From NCBI GenBank assembly GCA_949752735.1, contig OX457053.1, positions 5,786,177 to 5,850,176 on the forward strand: a stretch of DNA of 64,000 nucleotides, in the 5' to 3' direction. Under the pieces are notes generated by a model. That model made no database searches. It was not told the DNA's origin and was given only the letters and a program-made list of their open reading frames with translations. Each line of letters opens with the position of its first letter. Position 1 is the first letter of the stretch. Made by a program: the position numbers and the translations under genes. Positions 49,001 to 61,000 of this stretch are shown piece by piece. This DNA is from Lumbricus terrestris (Eukaryota > Annelida > Clitellata > Crassiclitellata > Lumbricidae).

Positions 49001-52000
49001 AATGCAATTTTACGTCTACAGATAATTTTTTCAAATATCGGGGATCTGAGGAACCTCGGGGTAAAATAATAATAATAATACCTGATGCTAGTATTGTAGG
49101 CAACCGATTCGATTGCATGATTAAGCCAAACGAGTGGCTGGTTTCCAACGGCAACCAGGTAGCATCGCATGATTAGTCCTCTCAGGTAAGTCTCGTCATT
49201 CTTCAGCTCTTTCGTGGTGATGCTGTCCATTAATGACTCGGATGCAAACTGCGAACACTTGCAGCATAAACGCCAAAGCCGAACCTAGAGAGAAATAAAG
49301 AACCAAGAATGAATCATTGACATAGAATTAAAAGAACCAGATTGGTTGAATCACATAAGAACTCAACACACACACACCAACACATACCCACAAACACACA
49401 CCAACACATACACCAACACACACAAACACACAGATACACACCTTGCAGTACTTCTAGTCAACATTTACACAGGTACCTTCAAACCAACGAAACAAAATCA
49501 TTAATAAAACAACTCACATCCTTCACAGGACACAGATTGCAGATGGTCTCGAACGCTTTCCACAGCATCGACGGAACGTTCTGCGGAGGACTCGGTTCGT
49601 GAAGCGCCCCCTGGAGACCGGTCAGCATCGCCGTCAGCAACATCCACCGATCGCCTTCGCGGTCTTTGACGGAGGAGGAAGACGAGCATTCGCGTCTCTC
49701 GGCTGCGAGCGATTTAAGCGGCTCGATGAAACCGCTCTCAAAATAATCTTTGAGTACAGTCGTTGGAACAACGCGGATCAAGACTTTCAGGTTCCGGTAG
49801 ATGCAGACTTTGGCAGGACTCTGAAATCAGACGCAAGTACCACTTGATAAGATCCGCAGCGTCAAAACTTTTCAATAGCGGCCAGTGCAATATTTTCCAG
49901 CAAGTGGCAGGCTAATGGGGCGACAGGCATTAATTATGAGCAAATGGAGGTGGGTCCAGGTGGGGGCTGAACAAGATTGCTTACAGCTTTGTTTCTCAAA
50001 CATACTGATCTGCGGACGTGTATAATCTGCTTTACCAGCCTTACCATGAAGTTGTGGTGGTGCTCTCTAACATCAGCTTGCACACGACACAACATAAAAT
50101 TATTTACCGTGGGATGCAACAGTCGGAAACCATCTCCACTTTTTATTCCTTTAACTTCAATTTTCGTCACTTACCTAATACATTATTCTGAGTAACACAT
50201 TATAACATTATTATAACATTATTATTGGTTATCGAAATCAATTTTTTGGGAGTTTGGCCTTTAGTTATCTGAGTTTGTTGAAGTTGCCATATACCAGTAA
50301 ACTGTTTTTTGACTAAATCTCATAGTTAGTTCATCCTTGGCTAATGGACTAAAATAAATTAGTATGCTTTAAAATAGGTCATGCGTGTGATCTGCTTTCC
50401 TTCAAAATCCTTTAAAAAAGCTGTTTTAATACCAAAATTTAAAGTTCATAATACTGGAAAGTTGACATATAAGTTGATCGTGCGTCTTTCCACACCGATA
50501 TACCTTGAGACCATTGTAGAAAGGTGAAACCAAACAGGCCGACAAGAACGAAGTGAGGTTGGGAAGGAATGCCGACTGCTGGGTCGCCAGTCGAAGACAT
50601 AATTCCTCGACCGTAGGACCTGCAAACGAAAAAAAAACACGATTAGCGATAAAGAATTCTGATCTGCAAAAGAAACTAAGCATACTTTATCTCGAGCCAC
50701 GTCCTACCGTTATACCTACATCAACCTGCTGTACGGTAAGAAAATATGTGCTACCGCTAAGTTTCATATAATACGTAGACTGATGTATGACAGCAAATAA
50801 AAATGATCGTCATGAGACCGATGACTATTCTCGTTAATAGGTGAGGCATTATAATGCGCTGGAGAGTAGCTGATAAGACCCATACCAGCCCCGGCTCACT
50901 GCATGGGACCTTAGTAAGTAAGTAAGTAAGTAAGTAAGTAAGCAAGCAAGCAAGCAAGAAAGCAAGTAAGTAGGTATATTCTTTATTAATCCAACTGCAC
51001 AACCGCACTTTGGTTCACATAAAATTAGGCATCATAAAGCATAAAGCGTTCTTATTCATATTCTTATTCCTCTTGTCTGGTTAGGAGAATCTCACCTACA
51101 CATCTTGATATACACAGAATTACCCAGACATATATACCTACACAACTAAATACGCACACACATACATGCTTTCGTACATCCGAAAAATGCGCCTATATGT
51201 ATGTACGTTGCATGATGTACATTCGTATGCATGTTCATTCAATCACAATGCATTCATACATACACACATACATAAATACACACATACAAGTGTATTACAT
51301 ACCATAGGTTATACGACACAGTTCATTATCTCTGATGCAGAGAACTTCAGAACATGAACTACACAAAAGCTATATAATCCAAGACAATAAGCAAGCTTCA
51401 ATTGTCTGCTTATGGCAAATCTAAAGTAACGTCTTTAAAAAAATCTTCATCACCGAGAGACAAGCGCAGGATCGGTCCAAGGATCGCTGACCAGTTGAGC
51501 GGAGGAAACGGCCGCGTTCCATCGCTCGTCATAGAACGTAGAATCGTACAAAGAACGCGACTGTCAATGTCACTCGTCGCACCTGAAATAACAAAAGCAC
51601 ATTGCAAATGCAGTCAAAAGCTCATTTATCTAACAACTACGATGTATCTGGCATCATAAACTACTGAAGAACATAACCTTATTGTAACACACATAGACGC
51701 ACACACGCACTCGACAATAGGCAAAGTGCTAGAGGTCGCAGAGCCAGCAATGAATAAGGCATAGTGCTGTATAGTGTATATGTAATATATATTTATTCAC
51801 TCGTTAAATGAATCTGTATTAGCACCTCTTTAAGGGAACTACTCAGAGGTGCCCACAACCCCTGCATGGCCAAATAAAACTGTCTTAAGTTGAGAGAGGA
51901 ATGACTGAGAAGGAATTCTAGAAAGTCAGCGGAGCGTCAAGGGGAGGTCATTCCAGAGGAATAATTGGTATGTGTGTTGCCCAAAATGCAAAGTCTGTAA

Positions 52001-55000
52001 CTGCGCAGCAACTGACCTTTCTTGCTGAACTCAATAAGTAGGTCAACCAGAGGTCGCAGAACGCTTGTCTGAGGCAAGACACGGTAATTTGCTGGCACTA
52101 AAAAAACAGAAACAACAGATTTAAACTCTTCACGATTTCTTTTAAATTTAGGTGAGATTTCTTTTAAAAGAGCTAAATGCAGTTTATGGCAAATGAATGA
52201 AATGACAGCAACTCCATAGACAATGAAAACCAAGAAAATGAAAACAAGACAATAAAAACGAAGACAATGAAAATGAAGACAATAAAACGAAGACAATGAA
52301 AATGAAGACAATAAAAACGAAGAGAATAAAAACGAAGACAATGAAAATGAAGACAATTAAAATCAAAACAATAAAAACGAAGACAATGAAAATGAAGGTA
52401 ATCCCCTCTATCAGACTTGCACTGATTGAGCTGAATCATTATAATTGTCTTTAAACATTTCTTTTATTGTATCTGGCCGCAGTACGTCAGCAAGCGCTCA
52501 ATAAAACGAATATTATCATCATCGTAACACCTGCTGCTTGGCGAGATCCCACATCTGCTGTTGCTAAGTAGACGAGTCCTGTGAGCCAGGCACCGCATTT
52601 CTTAATGCTGGAACTGCACGATGACTGAGATGATTTCAGAATCCGAATGACGTCGTTCCCAAGTCCAATTTCCGAAACAACACCGGAGCCTTCGTCGGAA
52701 ATCTGAGGAAAACAAGTTTCGCAAATTAACATTTAGGAAGCAATACTTTTGCGTTCGTTAAGAATCCAAAGAAACCGCATATCACAATAGCGATTAATTT
52801 AAAATGTGCTAGAAATCATTTGACCCCTCTCAAAAATCACTGCTTCAGCTGATGCTGAATGTATCTGTAAGAACACATCGTGGGCATGGTGGCGTAATGG
52901 TATGCTCGATGCCTTAGAGGCAGAAGGCTGCAGGCTCGAATTCACCTCAAGCTGCCATGTAGGGACCATGAGCAAGTCCTTCACTCGGAATTGCTCATGA
53001 ATGCGCTTCAGCATGAAACTCCAATTCGGTGTTCGTGCTGCAGTCGTCGGGAGCGCCTCTGTATAGAAAGCTATAAGGTGCACTATAACAAGTGCGCATA
53101 CATACATACATACAGGTACATACATTGCATGCACAACTTCAATTCATCCAAATATGTTTCATCAGCTCTGCAACACTTAGCGACCCAAGACAATTACTTC
53201 AATTGAATCCAGACCAAGTCCTTCAAACACAACTGCTGAAACAATTGATAAGTGCATTTTAATCAAACGGCAACACTTAACAAAGCCATATATTAATATC
53301 ATCATTGTAATAACAAGTGCTAGATAAACGATCAGGTTTAGTCCACCGTTTTGACTTATCATTTGAATAGACATCATAGAAGACAGTAATAATTATCATA
53401 CCGATGTTACAACTCTGTGGCAACCGACAAGAGACGTCAGACCAGTTAGAGCGGCCACCTTATCCTCCTCGGCCAGATTCTAAAAGAACAGAGGTGTGGA
53501 ATAGAATTCCAGTGAGCAAAAATTACCATCAACAATAATATAATATTATCTTGATAGATTTCTTGAAACGTCTTCATCTGAGGCAAAGCATTAACATTAT
53601 TAACATTCTGGATTCTCAGTTCCATAGAGAACTCTCGCCACATACAAACCCAATCATCTGTGAAACCATCTTAAGCTCTTGTGTGACGTTACTACTGTAA
53701 GGCGCTAAATAAATGTCCATATACAACATGCATACATATCATCAACCTTATTGTACTTCTTCTGGTCGACAATGCATTCTTTAAAAAAATATTCGATCAT
53801 CTTGCAAGCACTGACACACTGTATTGGAAATAAATGAATAAATTCATTGATTGAACAGAATTTCTATTTTACTGTTTGATTGATTGAATTGATTGATTAA
53901 AATTGATTGATTGAAGCCACTTCAGAATAGATATGTTAAAATACCACTAGACAATGCTCTGAATGAATAAATATTAATGAGTGAGTAGAGGAGCGACCGA
54001 CTGAGAACTCAAGCAAGCGAGCGCGTGAAATACCTCGTTCTCTAAGACGCTCTTCCATGAAGATGACACCCTCCTTATCGCGTCCTTCATGCTGGGATGA
54101 TTCGCCGATTGTAGAATAAAATACAGCGTTCCAACGGCTCTGCATAACTCAACATGCTGAAACATGGTATTATGGTGAGTTTTAAGTTGAGAATGAAATG
54201 CCACAAGTGTTTAAGGACAGTGAATAGAGGCTAAGTTTACCATTCTTCATGAAACACACAGATAACCATTAACCACCCTCGTAAATGTAAACAAATAGAT
54301 GCAAGCAAGCACGCAAACATCATGCATGCAATCAGCAATCCAGCTTTCGCTTACTTACGTTAGCATTTTCATCAAGAATCTTCTCTAGTTTCCTGCAGTC
54401 TTCGTCAACGACTTCAATTGTGGCGATATTTGCAACAAATGATGAACCGGACAACATGGTAAGGCACAGCGGCAACGACTGCAAAGAAAAGACCAACTGC
54501 AGCTTGACTTATGTTCAAAGACTTACACATTCAGCACCAAACACATCCAAAGTTAAGTGTTCTGGTTTTAGTTATCAAACAAAACGGAACACTTCGAGAG
54601 AAAACCTCCTCAATGATCATACACTGACGTTCCCGGTAACAACGCCCTCTGGAATGAGCTCCCTTCGGAGCTGCGACTATTGCCTCTGCCCAATCAACAT
54701 GGTTTCATCCTCTTTAGCCATGGCTAAGTTGGAAGCGCTCCTGAGTAGATTTATTGAATGGCTCTATATAAATTCATGGAATGAATGAATGAATGAAAAA
54801 TATAGATTCTCTGCATCTTTCACTAGGGTCACAATTTACATTATAATATAAATGTTCAGAAATTCACACAAAGGCATACACACACAAACATACATACAGA
54901 CAAACAAACAAACACAAACACTCACACACACACAAACATACTCACACATATACATGCACACATATATGCATAAAACTAAAAATATGTTACATGAAATGCA

Positions 55001-58000
55001 GCACTACTTTCTGACCTCAAGACTTTTATCAGAAGACTTGAAGTCGTCAAGCGCGTTTAGAAGTCGCTCTCGGACTTCTTTTATATAGGTTCGGGAGTCG
55101 AGTCGGACATCCATACACAAAGCAGCTAGACAAGTCGCGAAACCAACGAGACTTCCAGACCTACAACGTTCACAAAGCCAACATTGACCCACATAACAAT
55201 TCATGATTCATTTGAGAGGCACCGTGATTTTTTAACACATTCAGATATAAAAAAGCAAAATACACTCACCACCAGTTGTCATTCTTAAAATTTTATGATA
55301 TTCAGTTGCTTAAACAAGCTAAAGAATCAGATGTACCACTGAAACAAAGACAAAATGTCTGCACCAACATCCAGTAATTCATCCATCCATTCATTCATCC
55401 ATCTATTCATCCACCCCTTCATCCAACCATTCACTGCTTGTTGTTCCTAAATCCACCAAGATGTATGATCAATTAAGGAGATGAGAAAATGGGTTGTAGC
55501 TAGTGGGTCAAAGAAAACATGTAAAAATATGGTCAAATAAAATGGATCACATGCTTACAATATACATTATACATAATATAATAAATACATACTTATACAC
55601 ATACATACTTACACACATGCATGCACGCATGCGAGCACTCATACATACACACACACAACATAGATATAGATTCTTGTCATCATCTTAACACATTATATTA
55701 ACAGTGCAGCATTAATCAAAGTTGCTCCGCTACAGAAAGAGCCACGAAAAAAAGACGTCTGATGCATACCTTGCAGTGGAAGACCCAAAGGCACTCTCCT
55801 CTAGGCTATGAATTGCATCCCACAAAGCAGCAGTGCCCTAAAAAAGCATCAACAGCGTTATCTAAATGTAATGTAGTGTAAAGTAATTTAATCTAATGGA
55901 TCAGATGAAGCGCTAAGGATTAAAATTTGAAAACATGAAACCTTAACAGCTACATAAGTGTTCTCATGGGTAGAGTTTCGTTTCCGTTCTTGGAGGGGCT
56001 AAATTTGTTGGGTTTGAGACTCGGTCCAGAAGAGCAGCCGAGAAATATTTTCCCGGCCCAAAAAAGTTGATGACCTTTTTTTATTTATTTATTTTTTAGT
56101 CCTTTGGCTGAAATCTTGCCGAAAAATACTAATTTTCCCAGCCAAAAGTTGACGACCTTTTTTAGTCATTCGTAAGTTCATTTAGTCATTCGTGGGGGCT
56201 AAGCCCATAAAACGATACCATTTACACGGCAAAAAAATGGCTCTGGGTCTTCTTGGGGGTTGGGGGGCTATAAACTCCGCCCATGAGTCTTCTCATCTTA
56301 TATTCATCTCCCATGAAAGCAGCTTACCAAAACTAAACTCCAAATTTCTAAAGTACTAAACCTTAAACTTTAACAGCAATCATTTTCACAGCACCTGCAT
56401 AAGCAAAAGCAAGCAACCCACAATACACCTGTGATGCGGTAACATCCACAAAATGTTCCCCCAGAAGTCTGTTGATCGCCAATCCAAGTCCAATTCCGGC
56501 GTGTGTCTGGAGAACGTCGGAGACCGTGTCTGCCGCTTTTCCAGGAAGCAATTTCAGCAGAAGGTTGAGAGTGGCGTAAACCATCTCCACGTTCGTTGCC
56601 GTCAACAGCGGCAGAAGAAGAGAAACGGAGACACAAGCGCTCGACCTCGCCAGGATCGTTGACTGACTGGCGGTCTCTTGATTCGACGTTTTCTTAATAT
56701 TAAAATGCAAATAGATTCATTGTTGATTTAACTTCAAATGTAAAGAATCTGATCATACTGTGGAAATCTCTGTTCTTCTTCAGCAGATTCGGTTGCTGTA
56801 TGATTAAAAATTTAATCGAAATTAATCGCTTGATCAAATTTGTTAAAATTGCAATCAACTGCAAATTAATCGATGTTTTGCACATTTCATTTCATTTCAT
56901 GTCATTTAAGAACATTAATCTTAAAATTTTTCTGTCGAGCCTAAAGGTTAAATGACTGGATGCATACTTATTCTATTAAAAAACAGTTTTAATAACCGTA
57001 GGTGGTCATAGAATTTCTCGATTTCATCTATTGAACAGTTTGTGAAACAGAAAGAACTGAACAAACATAGAAAAACTGTTCAAACCAACCAACTGCTGAA
57101 AGTCCGCTAATTTCTAGTCTGAGCAACTTTTCAAACGATAAAAATGTAAAAATTAGACGTGACCGATTTTCCGACTATCAAATATTCATTCAGTTTATTG
57201 CTTAGGTACTTGCAAGCATCAGTACAAACCAAGGTTGTTTTTAAGGAATTTTTAGAACTGCACAGCCCTTTCTTTCCTTTCCCATCCTCCATGGTAAATT
57301 ACTTCCAGTCGGAAGACAATGACCATTTTTGCTAGTTTTAACTGTACAAAAGTGCTTCTACAACTGCACAAATCCATTTAGAACTGCACATTTTGTGCAC
57401 AACTGCACATTAAAAAAAGCCCTGGTACAACCACGTTATCTCAAGCGTACCTGAGTTCAAGCATCAATACAAGGTTCACGTTATCTCAAGCGTACCTGAG
57501 TACAGATGTACTGTACAAAAGTGCTTCTACAACTGCACAAATCCATTTAGAACTGCACATTTTGTGTACAACTGCACATAAAAAAAGTCCTGGTACAACC
57601 ACGTTATCTCAAGCATACCTGAGTTCAAGCATCAATACAAGGTTCACGTTATCTCAAGCGTACCTGAGTACAGATGGAGAAGATGCGTCCCTTGGACTGA
57701 TACCCAACGTCGATGATCGTTAGGATGGTTTCAGCCACCATGGTGAACCAGTGCGGTTGTCTCAGGTGCTCAGTCAACGGTTCGGTTGACCGTAGCGTCT
57801 CGGGATCAAGTCGTGAAGTGTAGTTAGACACTGCCACGGCCAGACCCGACAGAGCCGAGATGCAGTTGCTTTGAGCCGCAGGACTTCCCCTGTGTACCAA
57901 ATGACATTGCGAGCTTGCGAACTGTATGTATCTGAATGTTTGTACGCAAACATTTCAATAGCACCTCTCTAGGTGCTGACACATCAAGATTGCTGAGGTG

Positions 58001-61000
58001 CATCTTAAGATAGTTTAAATGTGTCAAAAACACACACACTATTTATTCATTCATAACAAGGATTTTACATAGCACACTACAATGCTACTACTCGGGAGCA
58101 CTCCTGACCCAACCACGGCTAAAGAGGACAGTTTTACAAACGCATCTTTCACCTGTACAGTACTACATTCTTGAGAGACTGTAGAACAGCTCTGTATAAA
58201 AAATACCCAAAAAGACATGTACATAACGTAAATGTCAACATACAATTACAATTAAACTCCACCACTATTTGCGCTCTGATAATGCCAGTCCCTAGCCTGG
58301 ATAAAGGAGGAAGGTGGTGCTAATAATCTTTGTTATCACACTTGTAATGTTGTTAAACTGAAGCAAGTACCATAGTTGAACTTTCTTTGGTTGTTGCTAA
58401 GTCAGATGATTTCCCATTGCACAACATTGGGTATCTCATTTGCCGTCCGTACAATTTTTATCAGTCATTTATTTACCGTTTACCATAAATTTATTTACAT
58501 TTTATCATTCATTGAAAATTATATATTTATTTTACATTTTATCATTCATTTATATACTTTTCTATTTCTTTATTTACCATTAATTACTTATTTATTTTCC
58601 TTTTTATTATATATATTAAATATTATTTTCCATTTATTATTTGTTGATTTATTTACCTTGAGGAGCGTTTGATCAGATCTGTCAGCTTATCTCTGCACCT
58701 GAAAAGAAGAAATTCTTCTTCTTATTGAGCATGTCATTTCAACGTCTTTACTGCCATGAAAACACCAAATCAGACATTTCTACACATAACATGCTTCACA
58801 GAATCTAATCAAACAAAGCAATCAAATATGAAAAAAATTCTATCACCACGTTATAAATTTCGTAAGCAATGGCACACTTGTACTTTGATAAACCAAATTT
58901 ACAGAATGCTTAAGCCAGTCTATATGCATAATTTTGTGCTATGGCTGACTTGCTCTACTCCAAAAGAAACGCATGATAGCAATCATTTCATTCACAATGA
59001 ATGAATACTTGCAATGTTTCATTTGTACAACCCCTCTGACTTGACAGAGTGCCGTGAACAAGCTGTTTCCCACCTCGACTTAGCTTATAAGTAGCTCTCA
59101 AGAAATCTCATGATTACAATTGTACCAAATGGTTTCATTTTTCCTTTTCAATGTCTTTGTAATGCACAATGTTCACTCTACCACTTGTAAGTGGAATTGA
59201 TTACCATTTACCAGTGATGATCTTACCAAAGCCACGCTCCGTTCTGGTAAAGCTGGTTCTCCGCTGGGTCCTTGCATTCACCTTTTTCCAACTGCAACTG
59301 GAGCTCGGCAGTACGACACTGAAAAACCAGTTGCAAGATTAAGAAGTTGTCAGTAAAACTCTGTGAACAAAAACATACTGTATTGCATTGCATCTATAAA
59401 TTTATACAGCGCCTCTCACAGTGCAAACTAATCAGACAGATCAAGAGGCAAAAATGATCTGAAAGCAGTGAAAAAAGACACTTGGCCCACCAGTTACCAA
59501 GGAGGAATGCGTCAAAGTAGGAAGCTGGTTCCACAGTGCAAGACGAATGAGAAGTGGCCGAGGTTGGCAGATGAATGAGGTCACATGGATACTCAGGAGC
59601 TCTGCCAGTATGTGACCGGTAAAATTAATATGAGAACCTTGATGATTTGAATCCGAGCAATAAGGAGAGCCAATGAAGGTGATCAAACAGAAAGCAGATA
59701 TGTGAGACGAGCGAAAGTTTTGTGTATACAGACTATGAACAAGCCTATGGAGTCCTGACTGTCCAGATGTTTGATCTATGTTGGGCCCACCAGCCGGAAA
59801 CACCTTTCCCAAAAGCTGTGTCCCCGCACCTCGCTTTGTCTCTCCCGCAGTTTTGCAAATCTCTGAAGCCTGTATCGTACGACAGCACTGTCCGGGTGAT
59901 GTGTTTTCTCACAATAACAATATATTAATTATAATTAATCATCATTAGACAATGAATAATAATAAAATTAAAATAAGAACAATAAAATTTATTTCAATTA
60001 ATATTTCGCTTCTAAAGAAGCTTCAGCATTTTCTCTCCGTCACCTGAACTTCCGCTAGAAAGCACCGTTGCATGAACGCGGCCCAAGCAGGAACTTTGAC
60101 GATGCATTGATACCAATTGGACGGATCAATGGAGATGTCATGGATCAGAGTGTACAGCATATCGCGGTAGTTCTTGCCACGCGAAATTAAATTCTTCAAA
60201 CCATGTTTTCCATCACGTCCAGAGATCGGTGGATCGTCATAACAGAACAGCAACCCAACTGAAATTATACGACAAGCATGTCCTTCAAAATAGAAACAAC
60301 CAACTCATGTCGTTTAAATACAAAGAGCAAACTCATGTCATTTAAATACAAAGAGCAAACTCATGTCATTTAAATACAAAAAGCATAAATCATGTCATTT
60401 AAATACAAAGAGCAAACTCATGTCATTTAAATATAAAGAGCAAACTCATGTCGTTTTAAATACAGCGGACAACTCATGTCATATTAAATATAATGGATGA
60501 ATTCATGTCATTTAAAATACAAAGGACAAACTCATGTTCTATAAAATAGACTGAAACAACTCACGTCATTTCAAATACAAAGGACAAGCTCACGTCATTT
60601 TAAATACAAAGGACAAACTCAAGTCATTTCAAATACAAAGGACAAACTTGTGTCATTTCAAACACAAAGGACAAACTCATGTCCTTCAACATAGAAACAA
60701 CCAACTCTAATAATCAAAGTTAATAAATTCACAAGACTCGATCAAGCGATCGAAAAAAGATCACCTGCAAGACTCGATCTGCTTGCTGGCTTCTGATTGG
60801 ATTCAAATTGATCGAGGAGAAACGAAGGGATCGACGACAGAGCGCGGCTGCGAGGAATATGTTGCTGGCTGGCGGAAAACGTCAAACCACGAGGAAAGTT
60901 CGACGCCTCGTGAGAAACCAACGACGACAAAAATACTTCGAAGTCTAGAACAGCAACGCAGACGAAAAAATCAGACAATTCAACTGACGCATGTTGGATT

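Noticed and set aside
59441..59812. 123-codon minus-strand frame in a FOCAD intron
   Set aside because: It overlaps a dispersed repeat shared with 19.6 kb and does not fit FOCAD phases.
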